Source of the DNA: Beverwykella pulmonaria
Lineage: Eukaryota > Ascomycota > Dothideomycetes > Pleosporales > Melanommataceae
Length of the DNA: 64,000 bases
NCBI GenBank assembly: GCA_001599595.1
Contig: BCHH01000004.1
Span: 2,740,117-2,804,116, forward strand
Direction: 5' to 3'
Shown: positions 47,545 to 61,850 of the stretch, one piece after another
Position numbering within the stretch: the stretch's first letter is position 1
How the letters are laid out: each line of letters starts with the position of its first letter
Program-made: the position numbers and the translations under genes
The notes under the pieces: generated by a model
Databases searched by the model: none
Seen by the model: only the letters and a program-made list of their open reading frames with translations
What the model was told of the DNA's origin: nothing

Positions 47545-50500
47545 TAAGTTTGATATGACCCTGATGGAATGATTACAATTGATGATACTGTTTAAAGTTT
47601 TGTAAGTGAAGGTCAAGGGTCTTAGATGACATTTCTGTGTTTCTCATACTGCAAAGTAGATACTTTTCCCGCTTTAGACCCATCAAATGCCTTTTAGGTA
47701 TGTCTAATATTGTTCCGGGGGGCGCTAATCCTCGACATTTCACTTAAGACTGAAGTTTTGGCAAAGTCCCCTCTGATACCTGAGAAGCCGTTGCATTGAT
47801 CTTACTAGCTGCGGGCAGAGATAAAAGGACGCCAAGTTGTCGAAAGTAGGGAGCCTCCAACATTGGTCGTATTGCGGATACTTGGGTATAGAGGGTCTAG
47901 GCGTTGTTCTGCCTTTGCTTTATTCTTGCCTTCCTGTTGTATTTTCAGTTATTTGTAGTTTTACGTGTACTTGCAAGTTTTTGTCTTTTTGTTCTTCCTA
48001 ATCGCTTTGCGGTGCATGTAGTGGCTTTTGCGTTGCCAAAAAAGATCCGGGAAGATGGTGAGAGCGATAAGCTCTGTGAGCGTCCAGACTTACGTACCTA
48101 GGTAATCTATTTGAATATGTAAGTTCAACTCACCCTACAGCTCCCGTATGTACGTACAGCACAGCTTATTTGTCCCGTACAGGTTCTTCAACTTCTATGG
48201 TTATACGGAATACGTACTAGTTACAACGCTGGCTTAAAAGTCCGCATCCCCTGCTTTCACCTCTACGACTGTGCGTGGCTTGCACATGGTCACCATCTCA
48301 GATATTCGGTTTTCGACATCCACAACATCGAGAGTATGAAGAAACTGAGAATACTATCGGAGGACACCAGACTTGCATCTCACATCAAGAAGTTGAGCTG
48401 TGTGTGTGGCTCTATCGCTGGAGATTTTGCCTGCAAAGACCAAATGGAGATATGGAGGGAATAAGTCTCATACGCTGCATACCCAGCGGAAGACAGACAG
48501 TTGTAGCGGGACGAAGATGAGGGAGACTTATAGAAGCTAGTGCAACTTAATAAAGAGGCTGTCTCCCTCTGTGAAAAGAGTGGAGTGGCATCCTGAATGG
48601 ATCCACACCCGGGAACCGACAACCTAGTCTGTGTGGGAATCCTTACCAAAATTACCCGGTAAGAGTTTACAATGAACAGCCTCGTAGAGTTCCTTGTCAG
48701 CATCTTGTCAAAATTTCCGACCCTCAAGGCTATTAGCTACTAACAGAAAATTCCAGCACTTTGACCCACCAAATTCGTGTTACGAATCATGAACCAGTAC
48801 AACCGAAGGTATACGTTTAGACGAAAAAAAGGCTAGGCTGTTTGGGTCTTAACATCTTCTTGAGAGCTGTGTGTGTCTAAAGGAGCTCGAGTTCCTTACA
48901 CCGCTGGGTTCAGATGTTAGCATCTATTATCGCTCCTCAGCCCTTAGCCCGCGTCCTTCATAAAATCGAAAAGCCAAAACTAAATTCGAAAAAATACCTG
49001 ATCTCGATTATGGAAGAGAAAACAAGCCCCATCTCCATTCTCAAGAATTCATGTTGTTTAAGCAAGAGAATGCCCGTGTGTGAAACTATTGAGCATGGAA
49101 AAATGGTATGACTCATGGAAAGTAGCCAGGTGCAACGACGCGCTCTATTAGAGAACCTTTTCTGATTTTGTTGGCCGTTCTACCCCAATAACACTTTACC
49201 CAACAACGTGGGCGCCCATCACACACTTCACTTGTCGTAAACATACAATTTAACCACCATCTCTACTCATTATTCACAAACATTGGTTCCACCCTCAAGG
49301 TAGTCACATTTAAGAACTGTTACCGTGGTTAATGGATTCCACTTCTGGCTATTCTATGCTCACATCATTTAGGAGTTTATATCCAGCGCAGAGATTGGGG
49401 ACTTCTCAACCCGAGCTTCGTAAATAGCCTGTGATAAAGCACTCTCAATACTTTGGGACCTTAATCATCTCACATGTCAAAAAGAGGCGAATTGACGTTT
49501 GGAGAGGATATGATCAGTAGCGTCAAACTGGAGCTTGCATAGTGTTTGGAATACATAGAAAGTGATAAATGCCTAGTTGCAGCTGTCACTGTCTATGTCG
49601 ATCCTATAAACATTAGTGCTGTGAGAGAACTTCTCGATCTCATAGTAGACTTTTCGAGATCCGGACTTTAAGAAAAGGATTATTTATGCTTCCTCGAGAA
49701 ATTTCTAAGAGGATAACGTCAACTCTCTACTGTCTTTTTGGGTCTGTCTCTCCCACATAGTACAGATAATCGCCAATGCCATTTTTGGTCCTCATATGTT
49801 TATAACAGTCACGGTTAAGCCGCATGTAATTTTGAAAACCTTGATAACTCTCAAAGTGACCATACGCATGAAACCTATATCACACCTCCTTAGAGTCTCT
49901 TTATGTTGCAATATATTCCCGGAAGTCCTCAAGCCTAGTCTTAACTCAGGTGGCGACAGCACCGCAGTGCCCGCCAACTGCACAGTAGCTTTTTTGGGAA
50001 CATTCTTCACAAACTCCAGTTCCCAAGTGCTACTAAGAGTGATTTCTAACCACCTTAGAATGAAATCCGAAGATTTCACGAATGTAAGGTAGGGATACCA
50101 GATAGTCGACTAACAATGATTGAAAACAAGGGACGACTCCATTAGGTGCAGTACCCGGTAGCAGAGGTGTACCGCCCGGCGAGGGGACGTCGGAGTCCAT
50201 TTCGGCGGCGAGGTGGTTGAGCGAATAGTTAAGGAGTCGCGACCGGCAACGGTCATGTGACTCTTTGGTGAACGCGACTAAAGTGGGTGGAGGATAGCGC
50301 ACTTGGGGAGTGGTGGTAATGTCTACCCGCTGTATTTGTTTTTCCTCTTGCCGACACTCTGTCTTGTATTCTCACTTCCATTTTAACAAAGAATTGATAT
50401 GCTCAAGATATGTTTCGACATGGATGGACACAACCAGCGCTGTTACTTGATTAAGGAGGAAAATATTTTTCTTCAAAATTACTCCTCTTACGCTCTGCTG

Positions 50501-51490
50501 CACGGGCAAATAAAACATGACACTATGCATGAATCATGAAGAAGTGAGACTGACAGTGAGAAAGAAAAATGCAAAGTCTACTGAAAACCATGATACCAAA
50601 GTAGCGTCATTTTCACCGGTGAAGATGGTGTGCACATGGAGAAACTATGGTAAACTCGAACGGCTCTTCACCACTAAGATGCACCATTCCCTAGACCAAA
50701 TAATGTATCACAGTCCATGACTACTTCCACTGCAATGCAATTGCTATCTGCCTATCAGCTGGGAGCTACTATGCCAGTGCCTGCCAAGAGAGCGAAGTTC
50801 ATATAGGCACTACACTTCAAGACCCAAGCCCCTACTTCAATGATAATTCCCCTGCAGTCAATAGTCACGTCGCACAAGCCACTACTTGCTCGTGCATGCC
50901 GGCTAAACACCAACCTCCAGGGAACACAATTTCGCGAGCTTCTAACCCTTGCGAGATGAGCGAGAACAGGAAGTTGGAACAAACCAGCCTAGGTCGCATG
51001 AAGGGCTATATTACATGCAGTGTTCGGCGTGGATCGACACAGGGGAAACTGCAACGTAGTATATTGCATATATCACTGACCACGAGGTATGCAGTAGCAT
51101 GCTCGGAAACAATGATGGATCAGGGACGGTTATTCAATGTTGTGAAACCTTGAGTATTGACCGTGACGGTTGTGGCTCGGGCCTAAATTGCGGATTTTTT
51201 TGGGGGTGTGTGAATTGTCGAGGTGCAGCGCAGTTGTTAGAGAAAGTAGGAAAATAACCACGATTTGAAAGAACATGTAAAGCGGTTTCAACAATTGGGA
51301 ATTGTTGATTGATGTTCAGTTCCAAATGGAGATGCAATCAGCTCCCTGGGCAGGCGAATACTGAGTCCTAAGAATCTCAACTCTCGGTCGGCCAAAATCG
51401 GCCAAATTCAGTCGTAATGTTGTTAGATTTCAGGGTTGCTTGCAGATGAAGCTTCATTGGTGGATCCTGTTCAAGCGCTGAGCACGGCCC
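47545..51490. other. 3.9-kb gene-poor region
   Basis: No intact gene was recognised. A T-rich tract lies at 47890-48010. The minus strand at 49792-50302 has adjoining open frames with leucine-spaced sequence (for example LRRCDIGFMRMVTLRVIKVF), which could be another decayed F-box/LRR-type gene. The right end is the 3' flank of the Cia2 gene. Confidence 0.4.
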
Positions 51491-52178
51491 TTATTCGCAG
51501 GTGGAGAGCATCTTCCTCAGGACGCCCATCAATGTCCCGTTTTCCAATGCAGCTGCAACTCTCTCCTTATCCCCGAGCTGCTTGTTAACTGCCTCATCTG
51601 TGCTGTGTGTGCCCTTTTTGATCCGGACGTCGACCCTAAAGCGCGGGGGTAGGGCTTGCTCGAGCCGCACTCTTACCCCGAGACCAATTACGGTGGCCAG
51701 GGAGCAGTGCGTGATGGTTGGCGTGACTTCTACAAGAACGGTGCTGATGGAAGAGTACGGAGACGTTGGCGGGAGAATGTGGATATCGGGCAGGTTCACG
51801 ACAGCTAGCGAGCCGAGCGACAGTGGATGCTCAGGATCGGAAATGGAGGAGATCAGATCTTCGAGGGTCAAAGTCAGCCAAGTGAGCATCGGGGCGTGTA
51901 GCACCCCCTGTGTGCATCAGGAGATGATGGCAGGCGTGCTGGAGCGACTCACCATATATCTCCTGCTCGTCAATATCTTCGACCGAGTTGTCATCCGAGT
52001 CGCTTGCCGACACAGGCTGCTCGAATGGGTCGCTGAGATAGGTGTACTGCGGTATCAGATCGTCAAAGAGCCCCATGCCGCCATCCTCCCGCTTCTTCGC
52101 GGCCGACTCGCGGTGGCGGGAAGGCAGGTCGGAGGGATTCAAGATAGTGGGGTTGGCGTTGTCCTTGTCGAGGTCCAT
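51491..52178 (-). CDS. CIA2: cytosolic Fe-S targeting factor Cia2 (MIP18/FAM96 family)
   Basis: Exons are 52178-51953 and 51858-51491, giving 197 residues; the 94-nt intron runs GTGAGT to TCGAAG, phase 1. The start ATG (MDLDKDNANPTILNPSDLP) has an excellent context and matches family N-termini; an upstream TTG would add 11 residues. An acidic stretch precedes the MIP18 domain: EIYDLISSISDPEHPLSLG, then VEVTPTITHCSLATVIGLG with the conserved reactive cysteine (about Cys127), VRVRLEQALPPRFRVDV, and KQLGDKERVAAALEN. Cia2 works with Cia1 and Met18 to hand Fe-S clusters to cytosolic and nuclear proteins. No oddities. Confidence 0.94.
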
Positions 52179-55100
52179 GGCGGCGGGCGGCAATATGTCA
52201 ATCTGCGCCAAGCTCGAAGCGTGCTCTTTGTGGGAGCGAATAGACAGGTTTTATGAATGTAGTGGTGGGCTTGAGAGACGATGGTGGTGAATTGGAGATC
52301 GTTTGAAAGAAGCGCGCCAAGATTTTGCCCCACTATCATCATCAAACGGGCATCAAAGGGTCGGACGGAAGAAGCCAAGCACCCGTCACCTACGAGTGCT
52401 TACAAAATCCCACACATGATTGCAAATGCCAGCGGGCTGTCGCCACAGCAATGTGAGAGCAAAGGGTTAGCAATATCAATACTAAATCGCCGGCGAGGGT
52501 GGGGTTGATGGTTGCATTTACCAGCCCACAATTCTTTAGAAGCCGAAATGGGCACCTGGGAGTCGCCTGCAGGTCATCCCGTTCAGGCCTTAGAGCTAAC
52601 CGTCCCGAAGGCTATTAATCGGCTTGCAATGAGTTTTCTCTCCCTCGTCTGTTTTGCGGCTTGATGTCTGTTGTTGAAAGTCGGGTCGCGCATTGCATGA
52701 AGCGCAATCTCTAGCATCAGTCCGTGGCTGAGGCGGAAACTAGATCACAGCAGAATCTCGACGTTGACGGCTGGCGTCACAAGAACGCCTACTCACTAGC
52801 TGCTGCAGAAGCAACGGCGCGGCAATGCGTGGATGCTGCGTCTGGTCTGGAAAATTGCCAAGCTAACTTGCTGCACGACAACGGCGACCTACGTGTTAGA
52901 GATGGATACATCGAAGCATGGTGTCTCCCTCCACGATATCATGGAAGCAGCCGTCGAAAGTTGGCGTGGAAAGAAGAAGCGAATACGCTGCCGGATTGAC
53001 CTCATTTCTGCTGATCACGTCCCGCCTCCCCTGTGTGCGCTCAGGCACGCGGCATCACCGAAGCCAGTCCCTGGCCCTGGCCCATCCTCGATGAGGAACC
53101 AAGGGCTTGGGATTCTGCAGCCAGTGACGTGGTTTGATGCACGGGGTGTCGGAGTGAATTCTGTCATGCTGCGGCGGGAGCATCCGATCGCACACAACAA
53201 CCCTCAGATACGATACGAGAGCACACTTGCTCTGAGCTGTGAGCTTCACGTCTCAGCAGGAATTATTTTAGGATGACTGGCAAAAGCGTTGCGCGTTTTG
53301 AAGTTTGAAGTTTCAAAGTCGGATCCCTGGGACCGCCTTGCTTCAGAAACGTTGCCTTTTAATCAGGTTGATCCGAAAATAAAGCCTGCTTCACCAAACC
53401 ATTGTCGTCGACCATCTCACCCGACTTGGCAGCTATATTGTCCACATCAACCAACCTGTGTCGCGTGCGGTCAACTCAGGCTCTACCACGAGCTGGGGAG
53501 TTGGAACTCAAAAGTGTCGTATTGCACGACCTGTTCGCCTTGCGCCATGGATGCAACGTGTCGCTGGGCTATTGCAACTCGTGTCCCCTTCATGCGTTCA
53601 GGTGCTGACAGTCCAGATTGGCAATAGCGCTGGCGACGCGCATGTAAGACGTCCAGCCCAGAAGATGGTGGTGATGAATTCGCAGTATTGTTTTATGCAG
53701 GCTTCAATGGTGGTGTTGCACCTGTGATCAGAGCCCTGCGTATCCCTGAAGGGCCACGCGCAGCCAATGGCCCCTGGCTGTTCCACCGAGGCACAAAGTT
53801 AACCCAGCAAGGGTGAATGGGCACGAGCAACAGGATGCTAGCCAGGAGGCTTGTTTGATGCCACAATAGACTCCAAGGTTAATAAAACATTCTGGCAAAC
53901 AGGTATCAAATCTGAGAGCATGGAGACGACTCCGGCGAGCATAGCGCCAGGCCAAACACGCGGGCGACGCAGGTCACCACCAACATACCCTCCTTCCGTT
54001 CTGAGCCAGGACAATATCTTCCATATCGGCAGTGCGGTGCCCTAGCCTTGTGGTAGTGATAGTACAGCAAAAGAAAAGAGATGATCAACTCCTTTCCATG
54101 CCGGTCAGTCAGAGAGACTCGTCAGATGAATTGCTTATATGCCAGGGAGAGGAATAGCGAGTCGTCATCGGGGCTAGCGGCAGGGCATATACTGCAATTT
54201 CAAAGGCGACAGACCCACCGCGTGGCTGGCAGCGATGTCATGGACTTGAAGGCCATGGTAGAGGACGTTCAAGGAGGGGGTTCCAGGAGACGTGCGCCAG
54301 CCCTGACACCCCAGGGAGCATTAGAGTTGTGGGTGCTCGCTCTAAGTCGGCTGTAGTCAAGCGCAGCGCAGGCGGCCCTATCACAGACAGAGTGCTAGGT
54401 TCGCGGTTATGAGACGTCTAACGGGCGGCAGTGATGGCCCTTGATTTGCTTCTGGCGGCAACAACCAACGCGCCCGCCACCCGTTGGGTTTTCTAGACGT
54501 CTTCCCGTTGACGACAGCTCTAGGACGCATGCGCTGGATTCGCTGAGCGCGGGGCCGTCGCCATACGACGGAGAGCGAAGAATAGTGGGCCAGGCGGCGA
54601 GCTGTCAGCCAACTCGCCCCCTAATCCCTTTTTTACAGAAAAGTACTCCTAGAGGAGGCGACGGCCGCTGTCATCATTAGCTGCGAGGGCCCAAGGCAAC
54701 CTCAGCACGCCAACCTCTATCGACTCTCCCTGGACGAGATCATCAACCCCTGCGGAATCTCGAGACACCCCCACAGGTCAACGTGCCAACGGCAGTTCCC
54801 ATCGCCCGTCTCTGCACGCTGCGCTTACGGCAGTATTTCTGCGCGGCCTGACTCTTGCGAGTTGCGTCGTCCCCTCTCGACGTTTCTGCCACCCGTCTGC
54901 TCTGCTCCAGCCTCCAGCTGCCCCATTCAGCGCCCACTCACCACGGCCCACGCCCAGCACCCTCTACCAAGCCTTCAGGAGACTCGCACTCGCACACCGT
55001 ACGCCACCATCTGCACGCGAGAGCCACGCTGCGAGCCCGCACCCTTGCATGCCATACGTCGTCTCCACCAGTGTTCTATGCGCCCTGATCTACCGTATAA

Positions 55101-55432
55101 CCTGACTTCGCCCGGCGTTGCGGAGATTTCCACCCGCTGTAGAGCTGTCACTCACTGTACATTAGCAACCTGCGCGGTCTCATATCGCCTTTCGGTTGCG
55201 CGCTGGTTGTTTTTGGACATACTCTCGTTTTCCTGTTCGTCAGCTGCCGCCGGCCTGAAGCGTCGAGGTTCTTAGGCCACCCTCGATTGGCTGTCGCCAT
55301 CCGTCAGACCACAACCCTCACCCAACCGGAAACCGGGCGAGCAAGTGGCGACCCCGCGGCGACCTCGCGATAACCACGCTCTGAAGAGCCGAATTTTCCT
55401 TGGAAGAGACGTCTTTGCATCCTACAGCCAAA
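52179..55432. other. 3.25-kb intergenic region upstream of transcription factor gene
   Basis: Promoter of Cia2 at one side and a long upstream region of the Zn2Cys6 factor at the other. Pyrimidine-rich, GC-rich sequence from about 54400 to 55430 probably contains an extended leader. Open frames here lack family resemblance. Confidence 0.45.
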
Positions 55433-58400
55433 ATGCCTAGCGAGACGACCGGGCGCCCACTATTACCGCAGACGGCACAAATGCAGAGCTTCACCTTTGC
55501 GCCGCCGACTCTGGCGCCCCGAGAGAATCAGCGGAGTGGGCATTCCCTTTGCGCTGCGCCGCAGACAATAGACGATGATGGCTGACTAGAATTTATAGAT
55601 TATGTCTTCGTGGACGAGCACAACCGACACAAGCGTCTGAAAGGTGTGGCACAGCAGCCCCGCGCAGGCTCCGCGCAGTGTATGACAGTACTGACTGAAG
55701 ACAGTGATGAGAGCTTGCGAAGGATGCCGCAGACGCAAGATCAAGTGCGACGCTGCGACTACGAATGCATGGCCCTGCGCCGCGTGCATCCGGTTGAAGC
55801 TTAATTGCGTGCCACCAACGGTGAGCTACGACAAAGACTACAACAATGGCACCCAGACCTTTGAACTCGAGACCAAACCCGAGGATTACGCTGAGACTTC
55901 TGTCCACAGCCAGCACGACTACCAGCGACATCCTGTAATGCCCCATGGTCTTCCCCCCCAGATGTCACCTGCGCTCCCAACACCAGTCACAGGAACCTAC
56001 GCCGATGGCATCAGGATGTACCAAACCGCACCTTATGTAGACCAGCAACAACCCCAAGAACATATCCAGTATGCATCTATGCCACAGCCGCAGGTTGTCC
56101 AACAGAACCTCAGCTACTCGCCGCATCAGATGTATTCCGAGGCGCCGCCGGCTGCGCCTGCAGTGATAATGAGCCCACCAGAGACTGACGGCAGCTGGAG
56201 AAGTGACCCAACTACACACCTAGCAGAAGCGCTTGGCGAGCTCAAGATTGACCACACAGCGATTGGTGAGGATAGCGAAAATCTCGACCTACTTATCTAA
56301 AAGACTGACTCTTTTAGCACCCTACATTACGAATCAAAAGAAAAACCTTGCAGAAACGCCCGCTCAGGAAGAATATGAAGTCCAATTGCCCCCATCGGCG
56401 AGTCTAGACCATACAGTTCGAATCCCGCCTGAGATGATGCCTCAGGAGGAACAAGCAGTCCAGTACTTCGACTATTACTTCACCAACATCCACCCATACT
56501 GTCCTGTGATCAACAAAGCCTACTTTTATCAGCAGTGGCAGACTGCGCGAGACTCAATATCGCCTCTCATGCTCGAGGCCATTTTTGCTTGCGCAACTCT
56601 GATGCTAGGGGAAGTCACTGAAGGCAATAAATGGTTGGCTCTTGCATCTAGTCGGTAGACCTATATCCACTCGTTTCCGCTGTACTAACTCTTGAGACAG
56701 AGCACGAGGAAAGTTTCAAAGACGTATCGCGTCTAAGCACTATGCAAGCGATGATTCTGCTTTTGAAGGCAAGAGAATCTTCGCCAAAGCGTGGTTATTT
56801 CTGGCGCTCCTGGATGACCGTCGTCAGCCTTGTTGCAATGGCTAAAGATCTTGAAATGGATGAACATTATGAGTTGCATCAAATGGGTAAATCATGTGGA
56901 TCTTCAGTTCATGACTGCGTTGCCAAAACGAGGGTTTGGCACACATTGTTCGTACTGGAGATAATGATTGGGGGTCCTCAAGGTACATAACACGGCTTAA
57001 ATGCCCTTTTGGAAGTTGGCACTAAACATAAACAGGACGCCACGACTTTGGGGTGTCGCTCGACACTGTTGACTTTGACATGCCTAGGCCCATTCCTGGA
57101 CTGGACACCTCCGAATTTCAGGTGTCGCGCCAATTCACCCAATACATTAGGATTGTAAAGAATATCCAGCAGACGACGCTAATGTACGGAAATCTGAAGA
57201 AGAAAACAACCGACTGGGCGCTGGATCCTAGCTTCGTCGCTCACAATGCAGACTACCCAGCCTGGCTGCGACAACTCCCCGAAGATATGCAGATTGCCTA
57301 CCCTCCAGATGGGTCTGCGCCGTGGATACCTTCCCACTATGTGGCAAATATGCACTGCTACCACTATCTTGGAGTGATCATGCACCTCCGACCACAGCTA
57401 CATGCCGTCTCCGACTCATACGACAGTCTTTGGAAGCAACACATGGTATCGTGCTATTCGGCAGCAAAGAATATGTGTAAACTCCAAGAAGCCGTCTTGA
57501 AGACATACGGACTTCCCGGGCTATTATGCATGCAAAGAGGAATCAGCTTCACCATCTACTCTGTCTTGACTTGCACAATGCTTCATCTGGTGAGCCGACT
57601 TAATGAAAACTGATTTACCTTTGGCTAACGATGGTAGGTCGCGATCACTTGTCCAGATCCTGACCTTAATAATGATGCGAGGGAATTCTTTGTGAGACAT
57701 ATGCGCATCCTGGAGACATGCACCCCTGCTTGGCCAATGCCAGAGATGCACCAGCAAGTGAACACTCTTCGACAAGCATTTTCCTCGGACGTCACAAAGC
57801 CTTTCGAGCTAAAACCGAGTTTCCCATTTGGAAGTCCTCAGGTACTTGCGCAATCCAGTCCTATGAGCAACGAGGGTTCTTACCGGTCTCGTCATCCAAG
57901 CCAGCAGTCGCCTCTGGATCATCCAGGTCAGGTCCACTACCATGCCCATCCCATCACTCCACCAATATCGGCGTCCGACCACGACCTCAAGGCTGACTCT
58001 CCCGTAGCTCAGTCTTTGGTTATGATGGCATCCGGGCAACGCGCGGTTCAGCCTTCACCGGGTATGCAAATGCAGGAACCTGTGCAATGGAATCCTCAGC
58101 GTATATTTGAGTGAGTCGCTTGAAGTCGTCTCTTACATTTGTACCAGTTGCTGACGGTTGTGTGATAGTCAATGGAATGTTGCCTTTGGTACGCCCCCTC
58201 CAAGCAGTTCTTCGTCTTCCCCGCCGCTAAGACCGCCACCCGCAGGCAGTTATGAGATGAGGACTCCCCAGGAAAGCAGTCAACCAAACTATCAGCTGCC
58301 AAATGCATCGCCCCAATCAAACAACCTCCAAGGCACACAGTCTCAGCTACCTCCGTCATCCAACTATGCTACTCCCAGCGTTCCTTACGTTACCCCAACG

Positions 58401-58508
58401 ATGTGGCAGGAGGTAGTCGCGAGTTCTTTCCCGGACAGCCTAAAGCGGAGGTGGGATAACGGAAGTGCCCCAATGGTGGATCAATCAATGTACAAAAGAG
58501 CAAGATGA
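55433..58508 (+). CDS. Zn2Cys6 transcription factor with fungal-specific regulatory domain
   Basis: Eight exons: 55433-55535, 55599-55643, 55705-56265, 56318-56650, 56701-56982, 57036-57589, 57638-58110 and 58169-58508; 896 residues. The cluster is C-x2-C-x6-C-x9-C-x2-C-x6-C at about residues 54-84 (CEGCRRRKIKCD ... WPCAACIRLKLNC), preceded by FVDEHNRHKRLKVMRA. The fungal-specific transcription factor domain runs from about 270 (AVQYFDYYFTNIHPYCPVIN) to 600, with VWHTLFVLEIMIGGPQG. A Ser/Pro/Gln-rich tail follows, ending with SFPDSLKRRWDNG. It is a nuclear DNA-binding regulator; targets are unknown and no neighbouring pathway genes point to any. Intron 4 (50 nt) has a poor donor (GTCGGT) but a strong ACTAAC branch. 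Donor 1 is GTGGGC, supported by the frame into NYVFVDEHN. Confidence 0.9.
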
Positions 58509-61500
58509 AGCCTTTTGCGCCTCAGATGATATTTCCATACCGTGGCACGAGCTCCGAAAGGACTTCGGTTGTACCACACTTTGATGAAACGTGCCAGGAC
58601 AAGGTGGTGGAAGAGGAGGACAAATCTTGTTCATTACACCAATCCTTGAGGAACACTCTGCAGTTGACCGACCACTTCACCACTCGGACAGTCGCCGAAT
58701 TGGGATGTGCGACTAAGGTTGAATCTTGCGACAACCTTTCGCATCGGAGATATCGTGTAGGAAAGTCGCGACAAGTGTTACGTAGTGCTGAACACGACAT
58801 GCGAGTAGCTGGACGCTCCCACACCGCGGATGTTGATCGGCAGTTGGTGATATCAACCTATCTAACCCGCTTCGAGCAGAACCAATCAAACTCACAAGAA
58901 TGTGTTTGCTATGTATACCGGCCAGGGTTGCGACTACACTCTGAACTACTGAGGGATAAGGAAAAGCATTTTACCCTTTAACACAGGATCACATACTACA
59001 CTAATATTTACCCACTGTCATAGGCGATAGTTTGTATTTATAATTCATGTTGCATTATCTCGGGAGGAGCATTTGGGAAAATCTGGAATGGAGAATAGCT
59101 ATCTTACCATCAGGCATGGTATACTTAATTCTACTGAGCCATGTACGGCTGCATTGTTTGCTTTGCGTCACCTACTCCTCGTCGTTGTGCTGTACATTTT
59201 CGTTTGAGTATCCATTGCCATTCATTGGAGTAACAACTCAGCTCTCCAAAGCCGCATTTTAATTTGCTGGGAAGTAGCAACCAAGCGAGTCTCACTGACA
59301 GATGACCCGCTAGGAAAGTTTCTCCACAAATCTACTGCAACCTTTCCCCAGAAATCGACCACGGCTCACTTCATGCATGTGTGCTCGCTTCTGCAATCCA
59401 GTCCCCGGTACATAATTTTGCCTTCCTTCCCTTTGAAGCGAAGCTACATACCTCCACGCTGAAGACTACAAGTAAGCACCTACTTGAGGTTGTAATTCTC
59501 GGTGAGGATGCCGTGCGTATAGTACCTCGACACCATTTCAGTCACTCGAGGCGCGAATCATAAATAACACGACGATCGCGAGCAAGTTTATTGGACTGCT
59601 AAGCGAGCAGCCCGCACACAGTGCACGCGGCACCCGCTTCGTTCATCACATCTCCTACATTAATTGTTGCGAAAGTAAAATTCAGACTGCACTGCATGTG
59701 CAGTTTCATCAATTGACCAATAACGAATATTGCCCTCTAGGTGTATTAATCCACCAAACAAAGATATTCCATTCTCTACAATCTGTCTCTTGAACTGCCT
59801 TTCATCCTTACCGACGTTCCGTTCCCATCCGGGACGGCCTAATTACTGAGCATGAACGTGCTTCCAGAAAACCAGGTTTGCCTTCCACGGTGTGTACAGG
59901 GCAAGTAAAAGTGAGACTATGGACCTGCAGAATGGACTAGCATACCCAGCCAGTTCAACCCTGGGGCCAGGAACATGGCGGATAACATCCGACTACCCAT
60001 CAATCAATCAATAGAATTCTGTATGCGTGCGTGGTCGCCGACGTGCAAAACCTAAACGCACACCCCCTAGCACGGTTAGTGTACTGCGGGACGTCAAAAT
60101 ATCGTTCCGAGGCTGGCGCTTCCAGCTCTGACATGTGAACAGCCGGCGGCAATTACTCCGCACTTTGTGGCCCGGGCGTGCGTTACTTGCGCCTTATAGG
60201 ATTGCAGGGATAGACTACGCTAGGGGTGTGGGAGGATCCCGACTCGTAGTTCTAGCGTTGAACGTGCGTGGACGCTTGGGCTGCAGCGTGGACTGGGCGT
60301 GTGTGACGGATTGCAGGGGGTGTTTCTGGGTCCTTGAGGACAGAAGCGCATGGGATGATGTCGGTGGTTGAGGGAAATGATTGCTTTTTGCCCTCTTCTT
60401 TTCTCTTCTATGCAGCTTCCAAGGTCTATGCAATGCAGTATGCAATGACCTGTATGTATCTATCAACCTGCCAAGACAAGGAAGTCTTCACCAGATAGCA
60501 CTGCTTACAAGGACGATCAATAAAGTGCGTGCATACAGCCTTATGCCTCACCTCACCTCACCTCGCACTACCTCGAATCAACAGTCACTGTACCCTAGCC
60601 ACCTTCTCGATTCGAATTATCGGGGGGGCCGCGAGGCTTGAGATCGGGCCGTTATCAGATCATCGAAGCTTTGCGCCTTCTGCTTGAGGAAGAATGGGGC
60701 CAGGGAACGGCTTTCTAGAATGGACGGTTCTTGGAAGGAGGGAAGGATAGTGGTTTGTGATGGGACGTTGCATGATATGTGTTTTGGCTGAATGGTTCGG
60801 GTTGTTTGAAGTGGGACTTTCGCGACGCCCTATCGTGTGCTGGCTTGGAAATCTGCATTATCTTCTCCTATAGGAATATTCTTTTGTGCAAAGGCTTCGT
60901 ACAAGCTCTTTCAATATGAAATTTTACCCGCCTGCAACTGCAAAATGTAACTCTCTAACCCGTAGCACATCACTATTAACACGTTCACGTATCAGCCTAG
61001 CGTCCTGTCGCAAACCTGTTACACTCATATCAATTCTCCTGACACGTGATATCTGTTCCAAGGCGCTTCGGGTGATGTTCGGGTCATTCTCTTGTGATAT
61101 GTTTGACATTAAGTCTGATCGACGCCAGCATGCCACGCTCGGAAGCCCTGGGAGGTATCATTTTCCGCCAGCGGGCAGATGCTCGTTGTCTTCGGTGCAT
61201 TTGGTAAATTTGATGGACGAGTGCTGATGCTGTGAAACGTAAGCTTGAACGCGGGTTTACGTTATGTGGACGAGATTAGTGTGGGGATTTTGCCTGTTTT
61301 CAATGTCACCTTGTTGCTGAGCTTACGGGGCCGACAGTTTCGAAATTATGTTTCATCTTATATTCATTTGCGCATTCGCCTGTTTTAGAGACGCCGCGTA
61401 GACTTTGGGATGCTGTCTGGAGTTCTGGTGACCACTTGGGGAAGTTTTGGGGGCGGTGGCGTTACTTATATTGAGAGCTTGTTGGATTCGTATACCCATG

Positions 61501-61816
61501 GAGATAAAGGCTTTTGAAGCAATTCCCTCCCTATAGTATTAAAATCGTTAAGAACGCGTAAGCTCGGTCGTTATGCTCATCTTGACGAGGCTCTTTTTGG
61601 TCGCAGTAGTTCCTTTTTAGATATAATGCAGCTAGATTTAGCGAGAGTGTTGTTGCGACTACATTGCTTCAGAAACACTTGTGGTGGATATAGCAAACTA
61701 TAGTATATTTCAAATGCAATTTGCGGTCATCAGAAGTATGCTGAAATTCTATCGACAGCGTTCAAACATTTGACAGTTTTCGGTGGTGCAGCAATCAACT
61801 ACAAACATAGTTTGTG
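58509..61816. other. 3.3-kb gene-poor region
   Basis: 3' flank of the transcription factor gene and then sequence without recognised genes. A short CCTCA repeat (CCTCACCTCACCTCACCTCG) lies near 60546. A homopolymer GGGGGGG occurs near 60623. Confidence 0.45.
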
Positions 61817-61824
61817 TTGTTCTT
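61817..61824. repeat. 8-bp target-site duplication, left copy
   Basis: TTGTTCTT, directly next to the CAGCG end of the hAT relic; an identical copy follows the other end. Confidence 0.8.
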
Positions 61825-61850
61825 CAGCGTAGCCAACCGTACGCAGTACG
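61825..61850. repeat. left terminal inverted repeat of hAT relic
   Basis: 26 bp pairing with 62984-63009 in inverted orientation with three mismatches, all of the C/T transition type. Confidence 0.85.
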
